A stretch of DNA of 64,000 nucleotides from Methylibium sp. Root1272 (GTDB lineage: Bacteria; Pseudomonadota; Gammaproteobacteria; Burkholderiales; Burkholderiaceae_C): positions 63,734-127,733 of the forward strand of contig NZ_LMDY01000012.1 of the NCBI RefSeq assembly GCF_001425905.1. The letters run 5' to 3'. The position numbers were made by a program, and so were the translations under genes. Positions 1 to 9,127 of the stretch are shown one piece after another. Numbering within the stretch: position 1 is the first letter of the stretch; each line of letters begins with the position of its first letter. Under the pieces are notes generated by a model that searched no databases, was not told where the DNA came from, and saw only the letters and a program-made list of their open reading frames with translations.

Positions 1-248
1 AGGTCGGGCGTGGCGGTGCCGCCCAGCGAGCCGTGGCCGGCGCTGATGATCAGCAGCCAGTAGCCGGCGCCGTAGAGCAGGATCTCCGCGCCGTGGCCGA
101 TGAAGCAGCCGAGCACGGCGACGATGAGCTTGGCCCGGCCCGGCCAGTACAGCCGGTCGAGCAGGCGGGTCAGCAAGTTCAGCACCTCGTAATGCGTCAG
201 CGTCGTGGCGACGATCAGCAGCACGCAGCTGAGGACGACGAGGGCCAT
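1..248 (-). CDS. Potassium-channel-family membrane protein (C-terminus cut by window edge)
   Basis: The minus-strand reading frame from the ATG at 248 runs off the window after about 82 residues. It opens with a hydrophobic helix, then a short cytoplasmic-looking stretch with the motif THYEVLNLLTRLLDRL, then a second hydrophobic segment with HGAEILLYGAGYWLL. I recognise this arrangement from small two-helix ion-channel (Ion_trans_2-like) proteins of Burkholderiales, but the selectivity filter would lie beyond the window and cannot be checked. It begins 17 bases after the ybeY stop on the same strand, so it is probably the distal gene of phoH-ybeY. No ribosome site stands out, and no ATG, GTG or TTG lies upstream in frame within the short gap after ybeY. 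Confidence 0.5.
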   Translation of the reverse strand, partial: MALVVLSCVLLIVATTLTHYEVLNLLTRLLDRLYWPGRAKLIVAVLGCFIGHGAEILLYGAGYWLLIISAGHGSLGGTATPD

Positions 249-265
249 GGCCGAGGAGACCGCGC

Positions 266-715
266 TCAGGCGTAGGGATCGGCGTAGCCGAGTGCGAGCA
301 GCACTTCGGTCTCGCGCGCTTCCATCGCCTGCGCCTCGGCCTCGATCTCGTGGTCGTGGCCCTGGGCGTGCAGGGTGCCGTGCACCAGCAGGTGGGCGTA
401 GTGGGCTTCCAGCGAGCGGCCCTCGTCGCGTGCCTCGCGCTCGACCACCGGGGCACACAGGATCAGGTCGGCCACCACCACCGGCTCGGCCTCGTAGTCG
501 AAGGTCAGCACGTTGGTGGCGTAGTCCTTCTGCCGGTAGTCGCGGTTCAGCGTGCGGCCTTCCTCGGCCCCGACGATGCGCACCGTGATCTCGGCCGGCA
601 CGTCCAGCGCGGCACGGACCCAGCGCAGCACCTTGTGTCGCGGCAGCTGGGCACGATGGCTCGCATCGGCGAACTGCAGCGACAGGTTCAGCACCGGGCG
701 GGCCGGGTGTTTCAT
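266..715 (-). CDS. ybeY: Endoribonuclease YbeY (16S rRNA maturation)
   Basis: The 149-residue product carries the zinc-binding signature of YbeY, with His112, His116 and His122 in [11 protein letters not shown]. YbeY is a single-strand-specific endoribonuclease involved in 16S rRNA 3' processing and 70S quality control. The length is normal for the family. The ATG at 715 lies one base after the phoH stop codon, so the two genes are almost certainly co-transcribed and translationally linked. The phoH-ybeY pair is a widely conserved arrangement. The corC and lnt genes that often follow are absent here. Confidence 0.95.
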   Translation of the reverse strand: MKHPARPVLNLSLQFADASHRAQLPRHKVLRWVRAALDVPAEITVRIVGAEEGRTLNRDYRQKDYATNVLTFDYEAEPVVVADLILCAPVVEREARDEGRSLEAHYAHLLVHGTLHAQGHDHEIEAEAQAMEARETEVLLALGYADPYA

Positions 716-716
716 C

Positions 717-1682
717 CTAGGGCTCCGGCTTCGCCGCGGCCGCCTCGTAGGCCTCGACGATGCGCGCCACCAGCGGGTGGCGAACCACGTCCGCGGAGGT
801 GAAGCGCGTCATCGCGATGCCCTTGACGCGCCGGAGCACGCGCTCGGCCTCGATCAGGCCGCTCTCCACGCCCTTGGGCAGGTCGATCTGGCTCACGTCG
901 CCGGTGACGACGGCCTTGCTGCCGAAGCCGATGCGGGTGAGGAACATCTTCATCTGCTCGGTGGTGGTGTTCTGCGCCTCGTCGAGGATCACGAAGGCGT
1001 GGTTCAGCGTGCGCCCGCGCATGAAGGCCAGCGGCGCGATCTCGATCGTGCCCTTCTCGAAGGCCTTGGTGACGCGCTCGAAGCCCATTAGGTCGTAGAG
1101 CGCGTCGTACAGCGGGCGCAGGTAGGGGTCGACCTTCTGCGCCAGGTCGCCGGGCAGGAAGCCCAGGCGCTCGCCGGCCTCGACCGCCGGGCGGGTGAGC
1201 ACGATGCGCTGTACCGCGCTGCGCTCCAGCGCATCGATTGCGCAGGCCACCGCGAGGAAGGTCTTGCCGGTGCCGGCCGGGCCGATGCCGAAGGCGATGT
1301 CGTGGTCGAGGATGTGGCGCAGGTACTGGGTCTGGTTGCCGGTGCGGCCGGCCAGGTCGGCATGGCGGGTGCGCAGCGTGATGGCGCCGTCGCCGGGGAT
1401 CGCGTCGCGAACGCCGCTGCCGCCGCCCTGGGCGGCCTCGACCAGCGCGAGCTGGAAGCTCTCGGGGGCGATGGGCTTCTTGGCGCGGTCGTAGAGCGAC
1501 TGCAGCAGCGCCGTCGCTCGCTCGGCCTGCACCTTGGCCCCTTCGATGCGGAAGGACTCGTTGCGGCGCGTGATGCCGACGTTGAAGGCCGCCTCGATGG
1601 CACGCAGGTGCTCGTCGAGCGTGCCGCACAGGTGCGCGAGGCGGATGTTGTCGAGCGGGATGAAGGCGTGGCGCAGGATCAC
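717..1682 (-). CDS. phoH: PhoH-family ATPase
   Basis: This is a PhoH-like protein with a P-loop (GPAGTGKT, residues about 134-141 from the chosen start) and a Walker B-like segment ending [11 protein letters not shown]. The family has an N-terminal KH-like region and a P-loop ATPase/helicase-like domain, and is linked with RNA metabolism through its constant neighbour ybeY. I chose the GTG at 1682, giving 321 residues that begin [12 protein letters not shown]. Homologues that I know start with a similar ILRH motif. An upstream in-frame ATG at 1763 adds 27 residues of arginine/alanine-rich sequence unlike the family and would leave only 11 bases to the divergent kinase gene. Confidence 0.92.
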   Translation of the reverse strand: MILRHAFIPLDNIRLAHLCGTLDEHLRAIEAAFNVGITRRNESFRIEGAKVQAERATALLQSLYDRAKKPIAPESFQLALVEAAQGGGSGVRDAIPGDGAITLRTRHADLAGRTGNQTQYLRHILDHDIAFGIGPAGTGKTFLAVACAIDALERSAVQRIVLTRPAVEAGERLGFLPGDLAQKVDPYLRPLYDALYDLMGFERVTKAFEKGTIEIAPLAFMRGRTLNHAFVILDEAQNTTTEQMKMFLTRIGFGSKAVVTGDVSQIDLPKGVESGLIEAERVLRRVKGIAMTRFTSADVVRHPLVARIVEAYEAAAAKPEP

Positions 1683-1774
1683 GGGCAGGGCGGTCGCGTG
1701 GGGAGCCTGATTGTGGCGCGGTCGGGCGCCGGCGACAGGCACGCCCCGCGCACCATCCTGCACAATCGCCGCCC

Positions 1775-3637
1775 ATGCTTCGCCACCTCTCCGCGCCCGG
1801 GCGCCTGTTTCTGCTGCTGTTGTGGCTGGGCCTGTGCGGCGGCCTGCCGAGCGCCGGTTCGGCGCGAGCCCAGGCGGCCGACGTGCTGACGTTGCGCAGC
1901 GCGCAGGTCGCCAGTGTTCCGTCGCTGACGTTGGCGCCCCCGGTCGGCGGGGGCTTCGAGACCCTGGCGCTGCCGGACGACTGGGCGCAGCCGGCGCCGG
2001 CCGGCGAACAGGTCCAGTGGTACCGGCTGCGCTTCGACCCGCCGCAACAGGTGGCGGGCGCGCTGCTCGCCGCCTACATCCCTCGCGTGTGCTCCAACGT
2101 CGAGATCTACCTCAACGGCCAGTTGCTCTACCGTGGCGGCAGCCTGCGCGAGCCGGTGACGCGCAACTGCTACCAATCGCAGCTGGTCAGCCTGCCCGCC
2201 GGTCTGCTGCTGGCCACCGGAAACGAGCTGGAGCTTCAGGTGGTGGGCTACCCGCTGCCACGCGTGGCCGGCCGCCAGCGCGCCGGCGGCCTGTCGGAGG
2301 TGCTGATCGGGCCGTATCCGCAACTGCGCGAGCTGCACGAGCGCCAGCGCTTCTGGAACGTGAGCTTCGCGCAGATCGTGGCGGCGACGCTGGTGATGAT
2401 CGGTGTGGTGATGCTGGCGCTGGGCTGGGTGCGGCGCGTGTCGCACCTGAAGTACTTCGGCGTGGTGTCGCTGGGCTGGGCGCTGCTGAGCGCGCGCATC
2501 TGGTGGCGCGACATCCCGCTGCCGAACGGCACGCTGGAACTGCTGAGCTGCATCGCCTTCGTTCCGCTGTCGGTGTGCGCGGTGCTGTTCCTGCTGCGCT
2601 ACTGCGGCATGAAGTGGCGGGCCGTCGACATCGCGCTGTGGACCCAGTGCCTGGTGATGCCGGCGGGCCTGTTGCTGGCCGGGCCGGAGCGGCTGTTCTC
2701 CGGGGCGGTGCTGTGCTATTCCGTGCTGGCGCTGGAGGTGTTCGCGGCGATCGGCTTCTGCCTCGCGCACGTGTGGCGCACGCGGCGAGGCGAGTTCTGG
2801 CTGCTGGGTTCGATCCTCGCGCTGGTGGTGGTGGTGATCGGCATCGAGGTCGGCGTGCAGGACAGCTTCCTCAAGCTGCCCAACGTGCACGTCATCCATT
2901 TCGCGATCCCGCTGCTGTTCTGCGTGCTGGCGTTCCGGCTGGTGCAGACCTTCGCGAACGCGCTGACCGCGGCCGAGACCGCGCGCCAGCAACTCGAGCA
3001 GCGCGTCTACGAGATCTCGGCCGAGATCGAGCGCAATTTCTCGCATCTGGCCGAGGTGCGGGTGGAACAGGTGGCCGAGAAGGAGCGCAAGCGCATCGCT
3101 GCCGACCTGCACGACGACCTGGGCGCCAAGCTGCTGACCATCGTGCACACCAGCACCGACGAGCGCATCTCGACGCTGGCCCGCGAGGCGCTCGAGGAGA
3201 TGCGGCTGTCGGTGCGCGGCATCGCTGGCAAGCCGGTGCAGCTGACCGATGCGCTGGCCGACTGGCGTGCCGAGACGGTGTCGCGGCTGGGCGACGCCGG
3301 CATCGAGATCGAATGGCACAGCACCGAGCCGACCACGCCGCGCACGCTGGCGGCTCGCTCCTACGTGCAGACGACGCGCGTGCTGCGCGAGGCCACCAGC
3401 AATCTGATCAAGCACAGCGGCGCCTCGAGGGCGACTGTCACCTGCCGCATCGGCGACGAGTTCCAGCTGGTGATCCGTGACAACGGGCGCGGCATCCCGC
3501 TCGAGCTCGACGGTCGGCTCGACCGCGGCCACGGCATGGCCAGCATGAAGCAGCGCGCCAAGCAGATGCAGGGCCAGTGCCTGATCGAGTCGGGCCCGGG
3601 CTACGGAACCGTGATCCGGCTCACGCTTCCGCTGTGA
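1775..3637 (+). CDS. Sensor histidine kinase with 7TM receptor module (7TMR-DISM type)
   Basis: The 620-residue protein has a signal peptide (about residues 1-35) and a beta-rich periplasmic domain to about residue 190. Some seven hydrophobic segments follow at about 195-395. A short coiled coil leads to a HisKA_3 dimerisation/phosphoacceptor domain with His446 in [13 protein letters not shown] and a C-terminal HATPase with N-box [13 protein letters not shown] and G-box DNGRGIP. This resembles NarL/LuxR-type kinases with a 7TMR-DISM sensor. The LuxR-type response regulator follows 68 bases downstream on the same strand and is the obvious partner. The periplasmic domain resembles carbohydrate/ligand-binding DISM domains, but the ligand is unknown. 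It is divergent from phoH. Confidence 0.85.
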   Translation: MLRHLSAPGRLFLLLLWLGLCGGLPSAGSARAQAADVLTLRSAQVASVPSLTLAPPVGGGFETLALPDDWAQPAPAGEQVQWYRLRFDPPQQVAGALLAAYIPRVCSNVEIYLNGQLLYRGGSLREPVTRNCYQSQLVSLPAGLLLATGNELELQVVGYPLPRVAGRQRAGGLSEVLIGPYPQLRELHERQRFWNVSFAQIVAATLVMIGVVMLALGWVRRVSHLKYFGVVSLGWALLSARIWWRDIPLPNGTLELLSCIAFVPLSVCAVLFLLRYCGMKWRAVDIALWTQCLVMPAGLLLAGPERLFSGAVLCYSVLALEVFAAIGFCLAHVWRTRRGEFWLLGSILALVVVVIGIEVGVQDSFLKLPNVHVIHFAIPLLFCVLAFRLVQTFANALTAAETARQQLEQRVYEISAEIERNFSHLAEVRVEQVAEKERKRIAADLHDDLGAKLLTIVHTSTDERISTLAREALEEMRLSVRGIAGKPVQLTDALADWRAETVSRLGDAGIEIEWHSTEPTTPRTLAARSYVQTTRVLREATSNLIKHSGASRATVTCRIGDEFQLVIRDNGRGIPLELDGRLDRGHGMASMKQRAKQMQGQCLIESGPGYGTVIRLTLPL

Positions 3638-3704
3638 GCGGCGCCCGGGCGCTTGCGGCCCTTGCTGTCAGCGCTCAGACTGTTACCATGAAACGGTGAG
3701 TGAC

Positions 3705-4364
3705 ATGACCCACATCCTGCTGCTGGAAGATCTGCCCGAGATCCGTGTTTGGCTGAAGGCGCTTGCGTTGCAGGTGTTTCCACAGGCGCAGATCACCGAG
3801 GCCGCCCGCGTGCACGACGCGCGCGAGCACATCAGCGCCCAGCGCTTCGACCTGGCGCTGGTCGACCTGGGCCTGCCCGACGGCTCGGGCGTGGAGGTGG
3901 TGGCGGCGCTGCGCGAGGCCCAGCCCGAGGCGCAGTCGGTGGTCGTCACGATCCACGACGACGACGATCACCTGTTCCCCGCACTGCAGGCCGGCGCCTT
4001 CGGCTACCTGCTGAAAGAACAGTCGCGCGAGCAGCTGGCCGAACAGCTGCGACGCATCAGCGCTGGCGAGCCACCGCTGTCGCCGTCGATCGCGCGCCGC
4101 GTGATCCAGTATTTCGCGGCCCAGCAGCGCAGCCAGTTCCGCGAGAAGACGCCGCTGATGCCGGGCGTGACGCTGACCGAGCGTGAGAACGAAGTCCTGC
4201 TGCGCGTGGCCAAGGGCTTCACGCTGCCGGAGATCGGCGTGCAGCTGAACCTGTCGCGCCACACCATCGCCGACTACGTGAAGCAGATCTACCGCAAGCT
4301 CAACGTGAGCTCGCGCGCCGAGGTGGCGCTGGAGGCCCAGCGGCTCGGGCTGTTCCGGCGTTGA
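3705..4364 (+). CDS. Two-component response regulator, LuxR/NarL family
   Basis: An N-terminal receiver domain has the acidic pair near residues 8-9 and the phosphoacceptor Asp in LALVDLGLPDG (Asp54 from this start). A LuxR-type helix-turn-helix follows, with LTERENEVLLRVAKGFTLPE and a recognition helix in LSRHTIADYVKQIYRKLNV. The product is 219 residues, the usual NarL-family size. I preferred the ATG at 3705, preceded by GGTGAG. A GTG at 3696 is in frame and also possible. It is paired with the upstream 7TM kinase, and the regulated genes are unknown. Confidence 0.88.
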   Translation: MTHILLLEDLPEIRVWLKALALQVFPQAQITEAARVHDAREHISAQRFDLALVDLGLPDGSGVEVVAALREAQPEAQSVVVTIHDDDDHLFPALQAGAFGYLLKEQSREQLAEQLRRISAGEPPLSPSIARRVIQYFAAQQRSQFREKTPLMPGVTLTERENEVLLRVAKGFTLPEIGVQLNLSRHTIADYVKQIYRKLNVSSRAEVALEAQRLGLFRR

Positions 4365-4406
4365 GTCCGGTGACCCTGCGCGCCGCGATCGGGGCGGCGG
4401 CCTAGG

Positions 4407-4985
4407 ATGCTCGGTCGCCTCACCGGCCTGCTGGCCGAGAAATCCCCTCCCCAGGTGCTGATCGACGTCGGCGGTGTCGGCTACGAGGTCGACGTGCCGA
4501 TGAGCAGCTTCTTCAACCTGCCCGCCCTGGGTGAACGGGTCACGCTGCTGACGCACTTCGTCGTGCGCGAGGACGCGCAGGTGCTGTTCGGTTTTCTCAC
4601 GGCCCCGGAACGCGAGACCTTCCGGATGCTGATCAAGATCTCGGGCGTCGGGCCGCGTACCGCGCTGTCCATCCTGTCCGGCCTGACGGTGGGCGATCTG
4701 GCGCAGGCGGTGACGGCGCAGGATGCGAGCCGTCTCGTCAAGGTGCCGGGCATCGGCAAGAAGACTGCCGAACGGCTGCTGCTGGAACTGAAAGGCAAGC
4801 TCGGTGCCGACCTGGGCCCAGCGATCGGCGGCAAGCCGGCCAGCGACGCGCAAGCCGACATCCTGCAGGCGCTGATCGCGCTGGGCTACAGCGAGCGTGA
4901 GGCCCAGGCGGCGGTCAAGGCGCTGCCGGCCGAGGTGGGCGTCAGCGAGGGCATCAAGCTCGCGCTGAAGGCGCTGGCGCGTTAG
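4407..4985 (+). CDS. ruvA: Holliday junction branch migration subunit RuvA
   Basis: The 192-residue product matches RuvA along its length. It has an N-terminal OB-fold (MLGRLTGLL, residues 1-62), two helix-hairpin-helix motifs ([26 protein letters not shown]) and a flexible linker before the C-terminal domain III that contacts RuvB. RuvA binds four-way junctions and recruits the RuvB motor. Neither ruvB nor ruvC is adjacent, although in many proteobacteria the genes cluster. It sits between a two-component system and the convergent mutY, whose stop is directly adjacent. Confidence 0.96.
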   Translation: MLGRLTGLLAEKSPPQVLIDVGGVGYEVDVPMSSFFNLPALGERVTLLTHFVVREDAQVLFGFLTAPERETFRMLIKISGVGPRTALSILSGLTVGDLAQAVTAQDASRLVKVPGIGKKTAERLLLELKGKLGADLGPAIGGKPASDAQADILQALIALGYSEREAQAAVKALPAEVGVSEGIKLALKALAR

Positions 4986-6071
4986 TCAGCGCGCCAGCAG
5001 CTTCTTCAGCGGCGCCGGCAGCCCGACGGCGTCGAGCGCGTCCAGCGCGACCCAGCGGCCGGGGCCCAGTGCGGCCTCGACCCCCTCCGGGCTTTCCAGC
5101 ACCGCGCGCCACGGATGCAGCGTCCAGTCGAAGTGGGTCAGCGCGTGCTCGATCACGGGCTGCGGCTCCACCGGCACCGGCCAGCGCTGCATCACCGCAT
5201 CGAGCGCGGCCTCGTCGTCCAGCAGCGGCAGGCTCCACAGCCCGGCCCACACGCCGGTCGCCGGGCGCCGTTGCAGCCACACTGCGCCGGCGTGCTCCAG
5301 CCACAGCCACCAGTGCTCGCGGCTCGTGCGCTTGAGCTTGCGCGTCTTCAGCGGATAGGCCTCGGGCCGGTCCTCGCGTTGCGCCACGCAGTCGCCCTGC
5401 AGCGGGCACAGCAGGCAGTTCGGCTTGCGGGCCAGGCAGACGGTGGCGCCCAGGTCCATCAGCCCCTGGGTGTAGGCGGGCATGTCGGCCGACGCCGGCG
5501 GCAGCAGCTCGCAGGCTCGCGCCCACAGATCGCGCTCGTGGCGGGCGATGGCCAGATCGGCGCCGAAGCCCAGCACGCGCGTCAGCACGCGCTTGACGTT
5601 GCCGTCGAGGATCGCGGCACGCTCGCCGAAGCAGAACGCGGCGATGGCGGCGGCGGTCGAGCGGCCGATGCCGGGCAGCGTGGCGAGCTGCTCGGCGCTG
5701 GCCGGGAAGCGGCCGCCGTGTTCCGCCATCACCGCCTGGGCGCAGCGGTGCAGATTGCGCGCGCGGCTGTAGTAGCCCAGGCCTGCCCAGGCGGCCAGCA
5801 CGTCGTCGAGCGGCGCCCGCGCCAGCGTGGCCACGTCGGGAAAGCGCTCCAGGAAGCGCGCGTAGTAAGACAGCACCGTGCTGACCTGGGTCTGCTGCAG
5901 CATGATCTCCGACAGCCACACGCGGTAGGGATCGTGTTCGCGCTGCCAGGGCAGCCCGTGGCGGCCCTGCGTGCGTTGCCACGCAACGACGCGCTCGGAG
6001 AGACTCGTCGCGGTGTCATCCGCGGGCGGGGAGGGGTGCGTTCGGCCGCGCCGGGCCGGCGGCCGGGACAC
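4986..6071 (-). CDS. mutY: Adenine DNA glycosylase MutY
   Basis: MutY removes adenine mispaired with 8-oxoguanine. The sequence shows LPWQREHDPYRVWLSEIMLQQTQV, with the catalytic Glu in the SEIMLQQTQV segment, then the helix-hairpin-helix LPGIGRSTAAAIAAF followed by the conserved Asp in AILDGNVKRVL. The 4Fe-4S cluster has the spacing C-x6-C-x2-C-x5-C (CLARKPNCLLCPLQGDC). A C-terminal NUDIX-like 8-oxoG recognition domain includes the ATGVWAGLWSLP segment. No ATG is in frame near the start. The GTG at 6071, eight bases after the stop of the dynamin-like gene, gives 361 residues, close to E. coli MutY. The first 25 residues are Arg/Pro-rich, so the start is uncertain. Confidence 0.93.
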   Translation of the reverse strand: MSRPPARRGRTHPSPPADDTATSLSERVVAWQRTQGRHGLPWQREHDPYRVWLSEIMLQQTQVSTVLSYYARFLERFPDVATLARAPLDDVLAAWAGLGYYSRARNLHRCAQAVMAEHGGRFPASAEQLATLPGIGRSTAAAIAAFCFGERAAILDGNVKRVLTRVLGFGADLAIARHERDLWARACELLPPASADMPAYTQGLMDLGATVCLARKPNCLLCPLQGDCVAQREDRPEAYPLKTRKLKRTSREHWWLWLEHAGAVWLQRRPATGVWAGLWSLPLLDDEAALDAVMQRWPVPVEPQPVIEHALTHFDWTLHPWRAVLESPEGVEAALGPGRWVALDALDAVGLPAPLKKLLAR

Positions 6072-6079
6072 GGCGGCGC

Positions 6080-8158
6080 TCAAGCGCGGGCCGGATCGAT
6101 CTCGAAGTCGAGCAGCAGGTCGATCGAGTCGTCGAGGGACTCGCCGGTGCTGACGGTGTCTCGCTCGGACAGGTCGCCGCGCGGGTCGGCGTGCAGGCGG
6201 GTGCCTTGCGCCAGCTCGGTGACGCGCTGTTGCAACTGCTGCAGGCGCGCGTCCTGGCTCTCGAGTTCGCTCAGGCGCGACTCCAGTTCGCCAGCAGCGG
6301 CCTGAATGCGCTCGAGCGCCTCGCGCCTGCGCTTGAAACCCCGCCGGCGGTCGCGCAACTGGGTGTCGATCTGCGCGGATGCGGTCTTGTTCCACAACTC
6401 GAGCTCGCCGCTGGCGCTCTCGAAGACGACGCGCAGCCGCGACACCAGCATGCGGCGGAACTGCTCGAGAAAGCGCTCCTGCGTGAGCTTCAGCGCCTGC
6501 GTCAGCCCGAGGTACTGCACGTAGTTGCGCTCGATCAGGTCGAGGTCGCCGACGAAGCGGCCGAGCTCGGGCGTCGGCGCGACCAGCAGGCTGAAGCCGA
6601 ACTCGGTGTTCAGCATCTCGAACGAGGCTTCGAGCATCGAATGGATCTCTTCGCTGCGCGACTGCGCGCGCTTCATGCGCTCGCGCAGCTTGCCGCACAG
6701 CGTCATGAAGGCCTTCTTCGCGCCGAGCTGCAACAGCGAGCTGCGGATGCCTTCCTGCATCTCGCCCACGTGCTCGCGCAGCCGGTCGCTCGACAGGTCG
6801 AGCAGCGCGTCCTTCAGCATGCGCGTGTGCACGACGCGCATCGCCTGCAGGCGCGAGATGCATTGCTCGAACTCCGCCGCCTCGGCGTCGACGCGCGTCA
6901 GCATCAGCTTCACCTTGGTGGCGTTCTTACCGCGCAGACCGCGCAGCTCGAGCAGTTGCTCGGCGATCTGACGGCGCCGGTCGGTCAGACGCCGGCCGAC
7001 CTGTTGCTCGACGATCGCGATGCCTTCGATGCCGATCTGCGCCAGCATCTGCTGGCGTTGCGGCAGCAACCGCTCGCTCAGTGCCTCCTCGAGCGCGGGA
7101 AGGCGGCTGGCGGCGAGATCGGCCTCCTCGCCGGCCACGCGCGCTGTCAGGGCCAGCTTGGCCGACAGCGGGAACACGCGCTCGCGCGGCATGTTGAGTG
7201 TGTGGGCCACGTCGTTGCACTGGCGTTCGATCTGCGCCTCGGTTTGCTCGGGTGTGCTGAGTGGGTCGACCAGCGTGTCGATCTTGTTGAGCACGACATA
7301 GCGGCTCACGCCCTGCACGCCGAGGTGGTCGCGCCAGATGGCCAGATCGGACTTGGTAACGCCAGTGTCGGCACTCAGTACGAAGACCGTGGCGTGCGCC
7401 GACGGCAGCAGGCCGACGGTGAGTTCGGGCTCGGCACCGATGGCGTTGAGGCCCGGCGTGTCCAGCACGACCAAGCCGCGCTTGAGCAGCGGATGCGGCA
7501 GGTTGATGAGCGCATGGCGCCAGGCGGGGACTTCGACACAGCCCTGCTCGTCGAGCGGCGGGTTGTCGTCAGGCGTGTCATCGTTCCAGAACCCGAGATC
7601 GCGCGCCATCGCGACGCTGACCGGCTTGGTCTGCGTCACCTGGGTCAGCGCCTGCGCGAGGCCTTCGGTGTCGTCCAGGTCCAGCGGCGTCAGCTGCCAG
7701 ACGCGGGGCTGGCGGCGCAGGTCGGCGAGCGACGGGCTCTGCAGGCGGGTGTCGATCGGCAGCAGCGCGAGGCCGGGCGGCTCGTCGGCTTCGTAGCCGA
7801 TCTCGACCGGGCACATCGTGGTGCGGCCAGGTGTGGCCGGCAGGATGCGGCGGCCGGTGTCGGCGAAGAAGATGGCGTTGATCAGCTCGGACTTGCCGCG
7901 CGAGAACTCGGCGACGAAGGCCACGATGAGCTTTTCGCCCGCGAGCCGCTGACGCAGGGACTCGAGCAGGTCGGAGGCCGGCTCGTCGAGCAGCTCGTGC
8001 TCGCGCAGGAAACGGGCAAGCTCTCGCACCCTGGATTCCAGCGCGCTGCGCCAGTGACCAAGGGCGTCGACACTGTGGGCGAACGAGACGGACGGGTGGC
8101 TTTCCAACGCGGGCTCTCTGTGCCGATGATGGTAGCTCAGCCCCCCTCGCGGCGGCAT
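6080..8158 (-). CDS. Dynamin-like GTPase of a betaproteobacterial family
   Basis: The 692-residue protein has an N-terminal GTPase domain with P-loop AEFSRGKS (residues 83-90), a G3 motif in LDTPGLNAIG and G4 LNKID. A long helical region with coiled-coil character follows (about 350-660). This is the layout of bacterial dynamin-like proteins, but the first P-loop glycine is replaced by Ala. I recall the same FVAEFSRGKSELINAIFFA signature from other Burkholderiales, so it seems a family trait. The function is not established; membrane remodelling is a guess. The start at 8158 gives 26 low-complexity residues, and a TTG near 8109 is an alternative. It lies between mutM and mutY on the same strand. 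Confidence 0.78.
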   Translation of the reverse strand: MPPRGGLSYHHRHREPALESHPSVSFAHSVDALGHWRSALESRVRELARFLREHELLDEPASDLLESLRQRLAGEKLIVAFVAEFSRGKSELINAIFFADTGRRILPATPGRTTMCPVEIGYEADEPPGLALLPIDTRLQSPSLADLRRQPRVWQLTPLDLDDTEGLAQALTQVTQTKPVSVAMARDLGFWNDDTPDDNPPLDEQGCVEVPAWRHALINLPHPLLKRGLVVLDTPGLNAIGAEPELTVGLLPSAHATVFVLSADTGVTKSDLAIWRDHLGVQGVSRYVVLNKIDTLVDPLSTPEQTEAQIERQCNDVAHTLNMPRERVFPLSAKLALTARVAGEEADLAASRLPALEEALSERLLPQRQQMLAQIGIEGIAIVEQQVGRRLTDRRRQIAEQLLELRGLRGKNATKVKLMLTRVDAEAAEFEQCISRLQAMRVVHTRMLKDALLDLSSDRLREHVGEMQEGIRSSLLQLGAKKAFMTLCGKLRERMKRAQSRSEEIHSMLEASFEMLNTEFGFSLLVAPTPELGRFVGDLDLIERNYVQYLGLTQALKLTQERFLEQFRRMLVSRLRVVFESASGELELWNKTASAQIDTQLRDRRRGFKRRREALERIQAAAGELESRLSELESQDARLQQLQQRVTELAQGTRLHADPRGDLSERDTVSTGESLDDSIDLLLDFEIDPARA

Positions 8159-8237
8159 GCCGCCGTCGTCAGCACGTCACGTCCTCGCGTCCCAAGACGT
8201 GTGCATTTGTGACAGCAGGCGCGCCCCCAGCGGCTCG

Positions 8238-9077
8238 TCAGCGGCGCTGGCAATGCGGGCAGAAGTAGGTCGAGCGCTGACCCTGGACGATGCGGCGTAC
8301 CACGCCGCCGCAGGCCGTGCAGGGCTCGCCCTCGCGGTCGTAGACCCGGGCCTCGTTCTGGAAGGCGCCGCCCATGCCGTGGGCGTCGCGGAAGTCGCGC
8401 AGCGTCGAGCCGCCCAGCGCTACTGCGCGGGACAACACCGTGCGCACGGCATCGACGAGGCGAACGCAGCGCGCCAGGCTGATGCGATCGCCCGGCGTGC
8501 GCGGATCGATGCCCGCCAGGAACAGCGCCTCGGAGGCGTAGATGTTGCCGACGCCGACCACGATGTCGCCCGCCAGCAGCGCCTGCTTGACGGCGACGCG
8601 CCGGCCGCGCAGGCCCGCATGCAGCAGCGAGGCGGTGAACCCGGCCTCGAGAGGTTCGACGCCCAGGCCCGCCAGCAGCTTGCCGGCCGCGCCGCCGTCG
8701 CGCGAGGGAGACCACACCGCCGCACCGAAGCGGCGCGGATCGGTCAGGCGCAGCAGGCCGCGGGTGGTCGTCAGGTCGAAGTGATCCCAGGGACCGGGTG
8801 GCGAGGCCTGCGCCGACAGGTTCAGCGAGCCCGACATGCCGAGGTGCAGCAGCAACCCACCACCGTCGGCGACGATACCGGGCCGGTCGCCCAGCGCGAA
8901 CCACAGGTACTTGCCGCGGCGGGTCACGTCGAGCAGGCGCCGTCCGACCAGCGACGACGGTTCGCAGCCGAGCGGCCAGCGCAGCGGCTTGCCCAGCCGC
9001 ACGTCACCGATCTCGGCGCCGCGCAGTCGATCGACCAGGCTCAGGCGCGTGACTTCCACTTCGGGCAACTCGGGCAT
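8238..9077 (-). CDS. mutM: Formamidopyrimidine-DNA glycosylase MutM/Fpg
   Basis: The protein begins MPELPEVEV, so after Met removal Pro is the catalytic N-terminal nucleophile and Glu the next catalytic residue. It ends in a C4 zinc finger (CTACGG...FCPHCQRR, C-x2-C-x16-C-x2-C). It has the normal length of 279 residues. Fpg excises 8-oxoguanine and FapyG opposite C, and MutY (two genes downstream on the same strand) handles the A:8-oxoG mispair, so the two GO-system glycosylases appear to share a transcription unit with the dynamin-like gene. The divergent TPR gene begins close by, so promoters for both strands must overlap this junction. Confidence 0.97.
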   Translation of the reverse strand: MPELPEVEVTRLSLVDRLRGAEIGDVRLGKPLRWPLGCEPSSLVGRRLLDVTRRGKYLWFALGDRPGIVADGGGLLLHLGMSGSLNLSAQASPPGPWDHFDLTTTRGLLRLTDPRRFGAAVWSPSRDGGAAGKLLAGLGVEPLEAGFTASLLHAGLRGRRVAVKQALLAGDIVVGVGNIYASEALFLAGIDPRTPGDRISLARCVRLVDAVRTVLSRAVALGGSTLRDFRDAHGMGGAFQNEARVYDREGEPCTACGGVVRRIVQGQRSTYFCPHCQRR

Positions 9078-9127
9078 AGGGCCATTATCTGGGGGTGCAT
9101 AGAATGAAATTCGACTTTGGAGTGCCT

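Noticed and set aside
1683-1763. Longer phoH start at the ATG at 1763
   Set aside because: The extra 27 residues do not resemble PhoH and crowd the divergent kinase gene; the GTG at 1682 gives the family N-terminus.
6072-6863. mutY start far upstream giving a 625-residue protein
   Set aside because: The added part is an Arg/Ala-rich out-of-frame reading of the dynamin-like gene.
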